A stretch of DNA of 64,000 nt. Origin: Streptomyces catenulae (GTDB lineage: Bacteria; Actinomycetota; Actinomycetes; Streptomycetales; Streptomycetaceae). Below, one piece after another: positions 23,528 through 32,827 of this stretch. The stretch spans positions 62,001 through 126,000 of the forward strand of contig NZ_JODY01000022.1 of NCBI RefSeq assembly GCF_000718015.1, in the 5' to 3' direction. The notes below the pieces were generated by a model that ran no database searches, had not been told where the DNA came from, and saw only the letters and a list, made by a program, of their open reading frames with translations. Made by a program: the position numbers and the translations under genes. How positions within the stretch are numbered: the first letter of the stretch is position 1; each line of letters begins with the position of its first letter.

Positions 23528-24870
23528 CCGCCGACGACCCGACGCTGGACGCCCCGGCCCCGTGGCTGGAGGTCGACGCGCTGCTCGACGACCCCGGCAC
23601 CCGCATCGTGGTGTGCTGCGGCTCCGGCGGCGTCGGCAAGACCACCACGGCCGCCGCGCTGGGCGTACGGGCCGCGGAGCGCGGGCGCCGGGCCGTCGTC
23701 CTGACCATCGACCCGGCCCGTCGGCTCGCCCAGTCCATGGGCATCTCCGAGCTGGACAACGTCCCCCGCCAGGTCAAGGGCGTCGACGGCGCGGCCGGTG
23801 GCGAGCTGCACGCGATGATGCTGGACATGAAGCGCACCTTCGACGAGATCGTCGAGGGGCACGCGGACGCCGCCCGCGCCCGGGCCATCCTGGACAACCC
23901 CTTCTACCAGTCCCTGTCGGCCGGTTTCGCGGGCACGCAGGAGTACATGGCCATGGAGAAGCTCGGCCAGCTCCGCGCCCGCGACGAATGGGATCTGATC
24001 ATCGTCGACACCCCGCCCAGCCGCTCCGCGCTGGACTTCCTGGACGCGCCCAAGCGCCTCGGGTCGTTCCTGGACGGCAAGTTCATCCGGGTGCTGATGG
24101 CCCCGGCGAAGGTCGGCGGGCGGGCCGGGATGAAGTTCCTCAACGTCGGCATGTCGATGATGACGGGCACCCTCAGCAAGCTGATGGGCGGCCAACTGCT
24201 GCGCGACGTCCAGACGTTCGTCGCCGCGATGGACACGATGTTCGGCGGCTTCCGCACCCGCGCGGACGCCACGTACCGGCTGCTCCAGGCGCCCGGCACG
24301 GCGTTCCTGGTGGTGGCGGCGCCGGAGCGGGACGCGCTGCGGGAGGCGGCGTACTTCGTCGAGCGGCTGGCGGCCGAGCGGATGCCGCTGGCCGGTCTGG
24401 TGCTGAACCGCGTGCACGGCAGCGGGGCGGCGAAGCTGAGCGCGGAGCGGGCGCTGGCCGCCGCCGAGACGCTGACCGACCGCGCCGCGGAGGAGGACGG
24501 GCCCGACGCCTGCGCCGGGAGCGCCCCGGGCGAGGCGGAAAATCTTGCACCGGACGGCATTGTGGATCACGGCGACGGGAAGGCTGCTTCCGGTACCGCC
24601 GACGGCCCCTCTCCCGCCCCGGCGGCGCCTGCCGGACACCCCCCGGTCTCCGCCGAGCAACTCGCCGCCGGTCTTCTGCGTCTGCACGCCGAGCGTATGC
24701 AGGTGCTCGCCCGTGAACGCCGTACGCGGGATCGTTTCACCGCTCTGCATCCGGAGGTCCCGGTCGCCGAGATCGCCGCGCTCCCCGGTGATGTCCACGA
24801 CCTCGACGGTCTGCGGCTGATCGGCGCCCGCCTCGCCCTCGACCCCACCCACACCGACACATCCGACTGA
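23524..24870 (+). CDS. ArsA-like ATPase, second of a pair
   Basis: A 448-residue partner of the preceding ATPase, starting ATG 23524 inside its stop codon. It has Walker A GSGGVGKTTTAAALG (residues about 34-48), the A' motif LTIDPARRLAQSMG and IVDTPPSRSALDFLD. The central helices include AGMKFLNVGMSMMTGTLSKL. A low-complexity insert rich in Gly/Ala/Pro/Asp (residues about 320-375) separates the ATPase from a C-terminal helical segment. Two fused-in-series ATPase genes suggest a heterodimer, analogous to the two halves of ArsA. The true substrate is unknown. Confidence 0.88.
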   Translation: MTADDPTLDAPAPWLEVDALLDDPGTRIVVCCGSGGVGKTTTAAALGVRAAERGRRAVVLTIDPARRLAQSMGISELDNVPRQVKGVDGAAGGELHAMMLDMKRTFDEIVEGHADAARARAILDNPFYQSLSAGFAGTQEYMAMEKLGQLRARDEWDLIIVDTPPSRSALDFLDAPKRLGSFLDGKFIRVLMAPAKVGGRAGMKFLNVGMSMMTGTLSKLMGGQLLRDVQTFVAAMDTMFGGFRTRADATYRLLQAPGTAFLVVAAPERDALREAAYFVERLAAERMPLAGLVLNRVHGSGAAKLSAERALAAAETLTDRAAEEDGPDACAGSAPGEAENLAPDGIVDHGDGKAASGTADGPSPAPAAPAGHPPVSAEQLAAGLLRLHAERMQVLARERRTRDRFTALHPEVPVAEIAALPGDVHDLDGLRLIGARLALDPTHTDTSD

Positions 24871-25096
24871 CACCGCCGCCCCGACCGCCCCGCAGACACG
24901 CCCGGCTCGCCCCACTCACCTTCCAGGCGCGCGACGTTGCCGCCGTACGGGCCCGGCGGACTCACGGACACGGCAGATCCACCACCGCCCCGACAGACCC
25001 ACTACCGTCCCGACAGAACCACCACCGCCACGGCGAACTCACGGCCCGGCTCGCGTCCTGACGCGTCGCCGGTCCGGTGGCCGTGGAGTCTTCGGG

Positions 25097-25438
25097 TCAG
25101 CTGACCGCCGCGTAGGTGTCGTACGTCTCGTCCTCGCACTCCACGGGCAGCATGCCGGTGGAGCGCTCGTACTCGGTGCGCGCCGTCTCCAGCAGGCGCC
25201 GCCATGACGTCACGGTCGGACGGCGGCGGAGCAGCGCGCGGCGTTCGCGCTCGGTCATGCCGCCCCAGACGCCGAACTCCACCCGGTTGTCCAGCGCATC
25301 GGCAAGGCATTCGGTGCGTACCGGACATCCGGTGCACACGGCCTTGGCGCGGTTCTGGGCCGCCCCCTGGACGAAGAGTTCGTCCGGATCGGTGGTGCGG
25401 CAGGCTGCTTGTGCGTTCCAGTCGGTTACCCAGCTCAT
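25097..25438 (-). CDS. wblA: WhiB-like iron-sulfur regulator WblA
   Basis: A 113-residue WhiB-like protein. Four cysteines (Cys13, Cys35, Cys38, Cys44; spacing C-x2-C-x5-C) hold a 4Fe-4S cluster, followed by the GVWGG turn (residues 56-60) and the basic segment ERERRALLRRRP. Sequence and neighbours match Streptomyces WblA (SCO3579, from memory). It represses antibiotic production and is needed for spore maturation of aerial hyphae. The gene is divergent from the penicillin-binding protein gene. The ATG at 25436-25438 gives the expected N-terminus MSWVTDWNAQAAC. Confidence 0.95.
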   Translation of the reverse strand: MSWVTDWNAQAACRTTDPDELFVQGAAQNRAKAVCTGCPVRTECLADALDNRVEFGVWGGMTERERRALLRRRPTVTSWRRLLETARTEYERSTGMLPVECEDETYDTYAAVS

Positions 25439-25834
25439 GCTGGCGCCGTCCTCTCCCGAATTCGAGGCTCCCCCACGGCGGCAAGCGGCATATTCACCGT
25501 TGCCAGTTGAGGACGTTACGGAAGGCAGGCAGGGCGCAACACCCCCTTCGGGCCCAATCTTGAATGGTCCTAACGGACTATGCGTACGCGGCAGATCACC
25601 CAACGGAGTGAGCGAGCGGCATACGTCGCTTTTCTCGCATCGCAGGGCAGGTCGCCGGGGGCATACCGGAAATCCGGCGACACGAGCGGATGTTCGGGAC
25701 GCGACCCCACGCGCGGTGGACCGGAAGGGGGAGGACGGGCGCGCTGGGGCGGAAAGCTCCGCTGTGACAGATGTGAAACAGCGTAGGCGAACAGTTGCGC
25801 CCCTGTCCGGCGATTGAGAACGTAGGGTGCCCTC
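25439..25834. promoter_or_regulatory. Divergent intergenic region wblA / penicillin-binding protein
   Basis: About 396 bases with no credible gene. It must hold the promoter and a long untranslated leader for wblA on one side and the promoter of the penicillin-binding protein gene on the other. Short frames inside it lack the expected third-position GC bias. I could not assign specific regulator sites by eye. Confidence 0.45.
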
Positions 25835-28030
25835 ATGGGTAAGAAGCGCGACGGCAGGGGTCTGAGCAAGACCCAGCAGGCCGCGAAATTCCTGGGTGTC
25901 AGCGTGCTGGCCGGAGCCGTTCTCGCGGGTCTCGCCCTTCCCGCCGCCGGAGCACTGGGCCTCACGGCCAAGGGCACCGTCGAAGGGTTCGACGAGATCC
26001 CCTCGGACCTCAAGGCACCACCGCTGAGCGAGCGGACCATCGTCCAGGACGCCAACGGCACCGAGATCGCCAAGATCTACTCCCGTGACCGCACGGTCGT
26101 GGATCTCAAGGACATGTCGCCGTACGTCCAGAAGGCGATCGTCGCGATCGAGGACGCGCGCTTCTACGAGCACGGCGCGGTCGACATGAAGGGCATCCTG
26201 CGCGCGGTCAACAAGAACGCGCAGTCCGGCGGTGTCTCCCAGGGCGCCTCGACGCTCACGCAGCAGTACGTGAAGAACGTCTTCATCGAGGAAGCCGGGA
26301 ACGACCCCGACAAGGTCGCGCAGGCCACGCAGCAGACCATCGGCCGCAAGATCAAGGAACTGAAGTACGCGATCCAGGTGGAGAAGGAGCTGGGCAAGCG
26401 CAAGATCCTCCAGAACTACCTGAACATCACCTTCTTCGGACAGCAGGCGTACGGCGTCGAGGCCGCCGCGCAGCGGTACTTCAGCAAGTCCGCCAAGGAC
26501 CTCAGCCTCGGCGAATCGGCGGTGCTCGCCGGTCTCGTGCAGTCCCCGACGCGCTACGACCCGCTCAACAACCGCGACGAGGCCACCCGCCGCCGTAACA
26601 CCGTGCTCCAGCGGATGGCCGACCTGAAGGACATCACGCAGGCCGAGGCCGACGCGGCGGCGAAGCAGCCGATCAAGCTGGCCGTCAGCCGCCCCAAGAG
26701 CGGCTGCATCACCGCGACCGACGGCGCCGGTTTCTTCTGTGACTACGTCCGCAACGTCTTCCTCAACGACAAGACGTTCGGCAAGACCGCCAAGGCGCGC
26801 GCGAAGCGGTGGAACCAGGGCGGTCTGACCATCCGCACCACCCTGGACCCGCAGACCCAGAAGTCCGTCCAGGCGTCGATAGGCGGTCATGTCCACAGCG
26901 ACGACCAGGTCGCCAGCGCCGCGACGATCGTGGAGCCCGGCACCGGCAAGATCCTCGGCATGGGCCAGTCCCGCCCCTACGGGTTCGGCAAGAACGAGAC
27001 GGTGCTGAACCTCTCCGTCAACCACGACATGGGCGGCGGCGCCGGTTACCAGCCCGGTTCGACGTTCAAGCCGCTGGTCGCCGCCGCCGCGCTGGACCAG
27101 GGCATGAGCCCGTACCAGGAGTACTCCTCGCCGTACCGGATGCAGTACCCGAGCCCGGTGCAGACCTGCAACGGCGAGTGGCAGGGCCACGAAGGGACGC
27201 AGAACGAGAACAAGTCGGAGGTCGGCCCGTACGCGATGAAGGAGGCGACCGCGAAGTCGGTCAACACCTACTTCGTGCAGCTGATCAGTGACATGGGCAT
27301 CTGCCCGGCGGTCAAGATGATCGACAAGCTCGGCATCGAGCGCGCCGACGGCAAGCCGATCCAGGAAGTGCCGTCGATGACCCTCGGCGTGCAGGAGATG
27401 TCGCCGCTGACCATGTCCGCCGCGTACGCCGCCTTCGCCAACAACGGCACCTACTGCACCCCCATCGCCATCGCCTCGATCACCGACGCGGCCGGCAAGC
27501 CGATGAACGTCCCGCGGAGCGACTGCAAGCAGGCGATGTCCGAGAACACCGCCAAGACGATAAACGCCCTGCTCAAGGGCGTGGTCGAGGACGGTACGGG
27601 TAAGGAGGCCGGGCTCAGCGGCCGGGACAGCGCGGGTAAGACCGGCACCAGCGACAGCCGCTACGCCGCCTGGTTCGTCGGCTACACCCCGAACATGGCC
27701 GGTGCCGTCTGGGTCGGCGACCCGATGCACAAGCGGAAGATGTTCAACATCACCATCGGCGGCACCTTCCACGAGAAGGTCTACGGCGCCGACACCCCCG
27801 GCCCCATCTGGCGGGACGCGATGAACGGCGCCCTCGCCGGACGTCCGGCACCGGGTCTGCCGACCGTCCAGATCGACGACCCCGGCGACGACAAGTCGGC
27901 GGACGACGGCAAGGGCAAGCCCGGAAAGGGCAAGGGCAAGCCGGGGAAGCCCGGCAACCACGGCAACAAGCCGGGCGGCGGCTGGCACCTCCCCGGCGAC
28001 ATACTGGACCGCCTCAAGCAGCACCACTGA
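25835..28030 (+). CDS. Bifunctional class A penicillin-binding protein
   Basis: A 731-residue membrane enzyme that polymerises and cross-links peptidoglycan. A cytoplasmic basic start (MGKKRDGRGLSK) and one transmembrane helix (residues about 19-46) lead to a GT51 glycosyltransferase domain with the catalytic pattern AIEDARFYEHGAVDMKG (residues about 103-119) and QGASTLTQQYVKN. The transpeptidase domain has SxxK as STFK (about residue 409), SxN as SVN (about 475) and KTGTS (about 601). The C-terminus is a Gly/Lys/Pro-rich tail. It is the conserved gene next to wblA (SCO3580, from memory). Confidence 0.93.
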   Translation: MGKKRDGRGLSKTQQAAKFLGVSVLAGAVLAGLALPAAGALGLTAKGTVEGFDEIPSDLKAPPLSERTIVQDANGTEIAKIYSRDRTVVDLKDMSPYVQKAIVAIEDARFYEHGAVDMKGILRAVNKNAQSGGVSQGASTLTQQYVKNVFIEEAGNDPDKVAQATQQTIGRKIKELKYAIQVEKELGKRKILQNYLNITFFGQQAYGVEAAAQRYFSKSAKDLSLGESAVLAGLVQSPTRYDPLNNRDEATRRRNTVLQRMADLKDITQAEADAAAKQPIKLAVSRPKSGCITATDGAGFFCDYVRNVFLNDKTFGKTAKARAKRWNQGGLTIRTTLDPQTQKSVQASIGGHVHSDDQVASAATIVEPGTGKILGMGQSRPYGFGKNETVLNLSVNHDMGGGAGYQPGSTFKPLVAAAALDQGMSPYQEYSSPYRMQYPSPVQTCNGEWQGHEGTQNENKSEVGPYAMKEATAKSVNTYFVQLISDMGICPAVKMIDKLGIERADGKPIQEVPSMTLGVQEMSPLTMSAAYAAFANNGTYCTPIAIASITDAAGKPMNVPRSDCKQAMSENTAKTINALLKGVVEDGTGKEAGLSGRDSAGKTGTSDSRYAAWFVGYTPNMAGAVWVGDPMHKRKMFNITIGGTFHEKVYGADTPGPIWRDAMNGALAGRPAPGLPTVQIDDPGDDKSADDGKGKPGKGKGKPGKPGNHGNKPGGGWHLPGDILDRLKQHH

Positions 28031-28046
28031 GGCCACCGGCCGAGCA

Positions 28047-28090
28047 CGCCGAAGGGGCGCCTTCCCAGCGGGGAGGGCGCCCCTTCGGCG
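28047..28090. terminator. Bidirectional terminator hairpin
   Basis: Perfect 15-bp arms (CGCCGAAGGGGCGCC, 28047-28061, and its complement at 28076-28090) enclose a 14-base loop. It lies between two convergent genes, the penicillin-binding protein gene and the YqeY gene. There is no long U-tract, as is common in Streptomyces. It can serve both directions. Confidence 0.8.
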
Positions 28091-28105
28091 TAGGCGGTCG
28101 GCGTC

Positions 28106-28570
28106 TCAGCCGGCCAGCAGCTTCTTGACCATCGCGGCGACCCGGCCGCCGTCGGCCCGGCCCGCGACCTTCGGATTGACGATCTTCATGACGGCGCCCA
28201 TGGCCTTCGGGCCCTCGGCACCGGCGCCGGTGGCCTCGGCGACCGCCGCGGCGACCAGCTCCTCCAGCTCGTCATCGGTCAGCGGCTTGGGCAGGTAGTC
28301 GGCGAGGATCTCGCCCTCGGCCCGCTCCCGCTCGGCCGACTCGCCGCGCCCGCCCTTGTCGAACGCCTCGGCGGCCTCGCGGCGCTTCTTCGCCTCCCGG
28401 CCGATGATCTTCTCGACCTCGGCGTCGGACAGCTCGCGCGCCTCGGTGCCCGCGACCTCCTCCTTGTGGATGGCGGTCAGCGTGAGACGGAGGGTGGCGG
28501 AGCGCAGCTCGTCGCGCGCCTTGATCGCGACGGTGAGGTCGTCCTGCAGTCTGGACTTGAGCGTGGTCAT
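28106..28570 (-). CDS. GatB/YqeY-domain protein
   Basis: A 154-residue YqeY protein, MTTLKSRLQDDLTVAIKARD, almost wholly helical. The family features are RDELRSATLRLTLTAIHKEE, EILADYLPKPLTDDELEELV and the C-terminal KAMGAVMKIVNPKVAGRADG. The same fold forms the tRNA-binding tail of GatB amidotransferase, but the free-standing protein has no proven role. It ends 15 bases past the shared terminator and converges with the penicillin-binding protein gene. The start at 28570 is supported by the standard N-terminus; the frame upstream is Gly/Pro/Arg-rich and not coding. Confidence 0.9.
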   Translation of the reverse strand: MTTLKSRLQDDLTVAIKARDELRSATLRLTLTAIHKEEVAGTEARELSDAEVEKIIGREAKKRREAAEAFDKGGRGESAERERAEGEILADYLPKPLTDDELEELVAAAVAEATGAGAEGPKAMGAVMKIVNPKVAGRADGGRVAAMVKKLLAG

Positions 28571-28710
28571 GCCGTCGAGTATGCCCGCCCCCACCGGCAA
28601 CCGTCGCGCCTTTTCCCCGCCCGACAACCCGCCGTCACCCGCGTGAACAGCCGGAACGCCCGGACTCCGCCCCTGCCGCCACGGCCCCGGCACTCTGCGA
28701 CGATGGAACC

Positions 28711-29637
28711 ATGCGCGCGCGATACGGAGTTCCCCTGTCCCTGACCGCAGTCGGCGCGGCCGGCCTGGCCTACGCCGCCGGCTTCGAGGTCCGCTCGTTC
28801 CGCCTGCGGCGCGTCACCGTACCCGTACTGCCCCGGGGCATGCGGCCGTTGCGCGTCCTGCAGGTCTCCGACATCCACATGGTCGGCGGCCAGCGCAAGA
28901 AGCAGCGCTGGCTGCAGTCGCTCGCCGGGCTCCGCCCCGACTTCGTGATCAACACCGGGGACAACCTCTCCGACCCCGAGGGCGTCCCCGAGACCCTCGA
29001 CGCCCTCGGCCCCCTGATGGAGTTCCCCGGCGCCTACGTCTTCGGCTCCAACGACTACTACGGCCCCAAGCTGCGCAACCCGGCCCGCTACCTGATCGAG
29101 AAGGTCCAGGGTCGCCACGGTCTCAACGGCAACGCCCCCGCCGTCGGCGTCGTCCACAACCCGTGGGAGGAGCTGCGCGACGCGTTCGACGCGGCCGGTT
29201 GGGTCGGCCTGTCCAACACCCGCGGCCACCTCAAGCTGGAGGGCGTCGAGATCGCCCTGACCGGTCTGGACGATCCGCACATCAAGCGCGACCGCTACGC
29301 CGAGGTGGCCGGTGGCCCGGAGACCGGCGCCGACTTCTCCCTGGCCGTCGTCCACGCGCCGTACCTGCGCTCCCTGGACGCCTTCGCCGCCGACGGCTAC
29401 CCGCTGATCCTCGCCGGGCACACCCACGGCGGTCAGCTCTGCATCCCCTTCTACGGGGCGCTGGTCACCAACTGCGATCTCGACACCAACCGCGTGAAGG
29501 GCCTGTCCACCCACACCGCCGAGGGCCGGACCTCCTTCCTCCACGTCTCCGCCGGTTGCGGCACCAACCGCTACACCCCGGTCCGCTTCGCCTGCCCGCC
29601 CGAGGCCACCCTCCTCACCCTCACCGCCAAGGAGTGA
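28711..29637 (+). CDS. Metallophosphoesterase
   Basis: A 308-residue phosphoesterase with an N-terminal hydrophobic anchor (residues about 5-25). The metal-binding motifs are in order: QVSDIHMV (D-x-H), NTGDNLSDP (GDN), FGSNDYYG (a GSND variant of GNHD), AVVHAPYLR and LAGHTHGGQ (GHxH). This is the calcineurin-like YkuE/YaeI-type family, often membrane-associated and active on lipid or nucleotide phosphates. The substrate is not known. It is the last conserved core gene before tRNA-Pro. Confidence 0.9.
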   Translation: MRARYGVPLSLTAVGAAGLAYAAGFEVRSFRLRRVTVPVLPRGMRPLRVLQVSDIHMVGGQRKKQRWLQSLAGLRPDFVINTGDNLSDPEGVPETLDALGPLMEFPGAYVFGSNDYYGPKLRNPARYLIEKVQGRHGLNGNAPAVGVVHNPWEELRDAFDAAGWVGLSNTRGHLKLEGVEIALTGLDDPHIKRDRYAEVAGGPETGADFSLAVVHAPYLRSLDAFAADGYPLILAGHTHGGQLCIPFYGALVTNCDLDTNRVKGLSTHTAEGRTSFLHVSAGCGTNRYTPVRFACPPEATLLTLTAKE

Positions 29638-29744
29638 CCCTCCGCGGGGCGCCCGACGAACCCCAGGTGGGGCGCCCCGCACCGGTCCCCCGGAACCGGA
29701 TTTCACCTCTGGGGATCAGTCCGCTAAAGTAGAGCTCGTTGCTT

Positions 29745-29818
29745 CGGGGTGTAGCGCAGCTTGGCAGCGCGCTTCGTTCGGGACGAAGAGGTCGTGGGTT
29801 CAAATCCCGCCACCCCGA
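29745..29818 (+). tRNA. tRNA-Pro (anticodon CGG)
   Basis: The cloverleaf closes well: acceptor stem CGGGGTG with CACCCCG, D-arm GCGC...GCGC, anticodon stem CTTCG/CGAAG with loop TTCGGGA (anticodon CGG), and T-arm GTGGG-TTCAAAT-CCCGC. The discriminator is A and CCA is not encoded. A strong terminator follows after 14 bases. Confidence 0.97.
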
Positions 29819-29832
29819 CTGAAGGAACAGAG

Positions 29833-29880
29833 ATCAGGGGCCTGATCCGCGAAAGCGGTCAGGCCCCTGATCCGTTTCTC
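29833..29880 (+). terminator. Terminator of tRNA-Pro
   Basis: A long hairpin follows the tRNA. Outer arms ATCAGGGGCCTGA and TCAGGCCCCTGAT (29833-29845 and 29859-29871) enclose an inner CCGC-GAAA-GCGG stem with a GNRA loop. A T-rich run CCGTTTCTCTATTT comes next. A related hairpin occurs at 37978-38017. Confidence 0.85.
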
Positions 29881-30126
29881 TATTTCCGGAGACAACTTCG
29901 GGCACCGATTCCTGAGCGATGGTGAGGTACGCCACAGCGTGGCGTGATGGCTGGCCGCCCGCGTCCCTCGGAGCGCCATCCGGCAACGTCCGGTGTCAGT
30001 GCCGTCCGGCAGCATGTGGAAAGCGCCCCCGGTCCAGGAGCGACGTGCCGTTGGCTTCGGCGCCGAGAAGACAGGTGGCCGCTCGGACGCGCACTCAGCG
30101 AGTCCTTGGACCAGGATCGGAACCAT

Positions 30127-32073
30127 ATGGACACCAGCGGGGCCGCGCCCGGCCTTCCCCTGAACTTCCTGTGCGCGCTCACGGCGGACAGCAGCACAGA
30201 TGATCCGCCCTCGCGGATGGCTGCAGAGCAGGCCCGGTCCATGGACGACGGGCCGGAGCGGCGGACATTGCTGGAAGCGCTGCTGCGCGGCCCCTACCGC
30301 GACTCCGCTCCGGAATGGCTCCTGAAGGCCGCGGTCGACAGCGATCTGGCCCGGAAGCCTCCGCAGTCGGATCCGCTGTACGGACCGGCCATGGATCTCG
30401 CCCTGTCAGCGCTCTCACACCCTTCGTGCACACCGGAACTGCGATACCAGTCGCTGAGGCAGTGCACCGCCGCCCAGCTCGGGCTCCTCGGTTCGCCCCA
30501 GGCGGGCGACGTCCTGGCCGACGCCATCGCCCATGCTCTTCACGAACGCGAGCCACACCGGCAGAGCATGACCGTCGGCCTCCTCGACGCTCCATCCGAT
30601 GCGCAACTGGTCTTGCGGCAGCACCGGCTGCACACCACCGTCATCACTGCGGCCCTCGAACTCCTGCCGTCCTACCCCTCCTTCGACAAGAGCGAGGGGG
30701 AGGACACATCGGCGTGGCTGGAGCGGCACAAAGCGGCCGAGCAGGCGTGGCGCACCGTGTGGAAACGGGTCGTGACCACGCATCCCGAACACCACCGGCT
30801 GCTCGTCACCTGGTCCGACGACAACGATGCCGGGTACATCGTCCGGGAGCACCTGCTGGGCGGCATCCCGTGGGACGTCGAGCCGGAACTCCTTGAGGAG
30901 ATCGCCCTGGACGACCTCGCGTCCTTCCCGGACTCCGTACTCACCACCCGGATGTGCCGTATGCGCCGGGAGGGGGCGACGGAGCAGGAGGTGCGGGAGC
31001 ACTTCGCGAGCGACCTGGCGGAACTCAGCCCCCAGGACCGCGAACACATCGACTACTACCTGTCAGATAGCACGTATCGCCTGCGCTTCGGCTGCCGTGC
31101 TGCCATATCTCACACCGCATGGGCGGCCGAACGGAGGTGGCGCCACCTCCTCAACCCCGACCAGGCACAGCAGTACGGTCGCCCCCATCCCTGGAGAGCC
31201 ACCGCAGATCAGCTGGCATCCTTGGCCCGGCAGTTCGCCGAACAGGCAGCTGTCGTGCTGGCGCTGTGGGAGCCCGATCCGGACTCTCCCATCAACTCCG
31301 CGAAGGATCTGCGCTGGGTGTGCGATCTGCTGAAGCATCTGCCCGTGGTGACCCCGGACGTGACGGAGCAGGTGCGGCTGATCTGCCGGGATGCGAAGCG
31401 GGGGCTGGCGGGGAGACGGGAGTACGGCAGGTACGAGCTGGCTTCGGACGTCCAGCAGGCGCGTGAACTCCTCGACACCATCGAGCGGATGATCGCTGGA
31501 CCCATGCCGGATCCTGGCTCAGTCCGGACCGCTTCCCTCGGCGCGCCGGAACACGTCACCGTGCGCGATCTCGCCGGTGCGCCCGACACCGTCTTCGCTG
31601 AATTCGTGCGTCGGCATCAGGGCGACGACAGCCTTGTGGAGAAAGCTCTGCTGTCCTTCGCCTCACGCACGTACCGCCGCGAGGTGTCCTTCGCCGACGT
31701 ACTTCATCACCATTCCGCACCTCAGCACGCCCTGCTGAACCTCACCCAGAACCTCCGCCGCCATCTCGGCGGCGGCCCGAACCTCCGTACGGCGTGGGCG
31801 GACGCCGTGCTGGGTCTGCCCACCACCAGCACCGAGGTCATCCGTGCCCTGCCCGCCTGGACCGCGCTCAAGGCCAGTGGCCCCCGCGGCCAAGCAGCGC
31901 ACCCAGCCGTCACCTCAGTCGTATGCGCCTCTCTCGGCGACAGCACCAAAGCTTGGCAGCGGTTCGCGGCAAGCCCCGCCGGCAACGTGGGTCCCACAGC
32001 CTGGCTCCGCCTCGGCGACCTCCTCGACGCGGCCACCAAGGGAACGTCCTGGCCCAAGCCTCCGTACAAGTAG
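30127..32073 (+). CDS. Large uncharacterised helical protein
   Basis: A 648-residue protein that I do not recognise. The start ATG at 30127 (MDTSGAAPGLPLNFLCALTA) has a weak purine-rich AGGATCGGAA ahead of it. A longer frame to 29944 has Arg/Pro-rich noise. The sequence is mainly helical and soluble, with repeating helix pairs that could form a HEAT/TPR-like solenoid (for example ALSHPSCTPELRYQSLRQCT and HALHEREPHRQSMTVGLL). No transmembrane helix, signal peptide, nucleotide-binding loop or catalytic motif is visible. It is the first gene downstream of tRNA-Pro and stands alone, with no coupled partner. Composition is less GC-extreme than its core neighbours. Confidence 0.7.
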   Translation: MDTSGAAPGLPLNFLCALTADSSTDDPPSRMAAEQARSMDDGPERRTLLEALLRGPYRDSAPEWLLKAAVDSDLARKPPQSDPLYGPAMDLALSALSHPSCTPELRYQSLRQCTAAQLGLLGSPQAGDVLADAIAHALHEREPHRQSMTVGLLDAPSDAQLVLRQHRLHTTVITAALELLPSYPSFDKSEGEDTSAWLERHKAAEQAWRTVWKRVVTTHPEHHRLLVTWSDDNDAGYIVREHLLGGIPWDVEPELLEEIALDDLASFPDSVLTTRMCRMRREGATEQEVREHFASDLAELSPQDREHIDYYLSDSTYRLRFGCRAAISHTAWAAERRWRHLLNPDQAQQYGRPHPWRATADQLASLARQFAEQAAVVLALWEPDPDSPINSAKDLRWVCDLLKHLPVVTPDVTEQVRLICRDAKRGLAGRREYGRYELASDVQQARELLDTIERMIAGPMPDPGSVRTASLGAPEHVTVRDLAGAPDTVFAEFVRRHQGDDSLVEKALLSFASRTYRREVSFADVLHHHSAPQHALLNLTQNLRRHLGGGPNLRTAWADAVLGLPTTSTEVIRALPAWTALKASGPRGQAAHPAVTSVVCASLGDSTKAWQRFAASPAGNVGPTAWLRLGDLLDAATKGTSWPKPPYK

Positions 32074-32452
32074 CCGGGAACGCCGGTACCTACCGGCGGT
32101 CGAGGAGCAGCCAGGGGCGCCACCTTGCCGCCCCTGGTAGGCGCACCGGCCGTGCACACCCCTCGTAAACCGAACGAATGATCGCATTGCGCCGGAGTAG
32201 TGGCCGCTCGCGGGGAGACGGTACGACGCCTCGACCCCGGTGGAATTCTTCCGTGCGGACAGGGAGGCATGCGAGAGAAGAGATGACTTAAGGCCTCGAA
32301 AGGTGTCATTTCGGGCGACCTTGCGGAAATTCGCTGAAACTTTGAACGCTTTTCGGGGAAAGCCTTGAAATTTTTGCCAGAACAGCCCACCGGACGTTCT
32401 GGCACGTAACGCTTGACCCTCGGAAGAAACCGCCGCTGCGAGGGAGGATCCC
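32074..32452. promoter_or_regulatory. Upstream region of the small-protein/XRE pair
   Basis: About 380 non-coding bases that become clearly AT-rich from 32270 onward (GAAATTCGCTGAAACTTTG and similar). They contain an inverted repeat, TGCCAGAAC (32375-32383) and GTTCTGGCA (32396-32404), with a 12-base spacer, 49 bases ahead of the next start. The arms are perfect, and no U-tract follows on the plus strand, which favours an operator over a terminator. It is a candidate site for the XRE regulator encoded just downstream. Confidence 0.4.
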
Positions 32453-32728
32453 TTGGCCCTGCATGAGCTGTGCCGCGACCCGGAGAGTCAGACAAATCAG
32501 AGCCCCACTCTTTATTACGACGACAGCACCAAGACGTATCTTCTGCAGTCGTGGAAGGTGACCGACTTCGAGCGACTGCTCTCGATTGCGGTACCCGAGC
32601 ATGAGACTGTGGTGGAGTTTCCCGCGCGACTTCTGCCGCTGTTCCCTGATGGATCGGCCGGTGACATCCGCTGCGTCTGCCACCGGAAGGACAGGGGGGA
32701 GGACGGTAAGAGCACCTCCGGCGCGTAG
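32453..32728 (+). CDS. Small conserved partner of an XRE regulator
   Basis: A 91-residue protein from a TTG start (32453) preceded by GGGAGG at a good distance. The sequence ESQTNQSPTLYYDDSTKTYL followed by LQSWKVTDFERL and VPEHETVVEFPARLL recalls short Streptomyces proteins found beside DUF5753-type XRE regulators, with a compact beta-rich core. It is not a DUF397 protein, the more common partner. Function is unknown. By position it may act as the ligand- or target-side partner of the regulator that starts 100 bases downstream. Confidence 0.6.
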   Translation: MALHELCRDPESQTNQSPTLYYDDSTKTYLLQSWKVTDFERLLSIAVPEHETVVEFPARLLPLFPDGSAGDIRCVCHRKDRGEDGKSTSGA

Positions 32729-32773
32729 CCCGGCCCGCCGACTGCACACGCTGTATCGAAGCTGGGGCAACAG

Positions 32774-32820
32774 GTGTGTCCAGCACGGTTATTGGCCCCG
32801 GTGGCCCCTGTTGGACACAC
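32774..32820. promoter_or_regulatory. Inverted repeat upstream of the XRE gene
   Basis: GTGTGTCCAGCA (32774-32785) and TGTTGGACACAC (32809-32820) are inverted copies, 11 of 12 positions paired, spaced by 23 bases. The right arm ends 7 bases before the XRE start codon, so a bound protein would cover the start region. An autoregulatory operator is the simple reading. Confidence 0.45.
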
Positions 32821-32827
32821 TGCCTCC

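Noticed and set aside
22505..24870. Arsenic resistance as the role of the ArsA-like ATPases
   Set aside because: No arsenite-binding Cys triad, no arsB/arsC/arsR nearby, and the pair is conserved beside wblA in Streptomyces.
24960..25030. Short repeats of the type CCGACAGA and CCACCACCG after the second ArsA-like gene
   Set aside because: Two loose copies only, in a GC-rich tail between two genes, with no hairpin and no regular spacing.
25097..28036. Long minus-strand frame of about 979 codons across the penicillin-binding protein gene
   Set aside because: Only its last 113 codons are real (wblA). The rest is antisense to the penicillin-binding protein, whose motifs prove the plus strand is coding.
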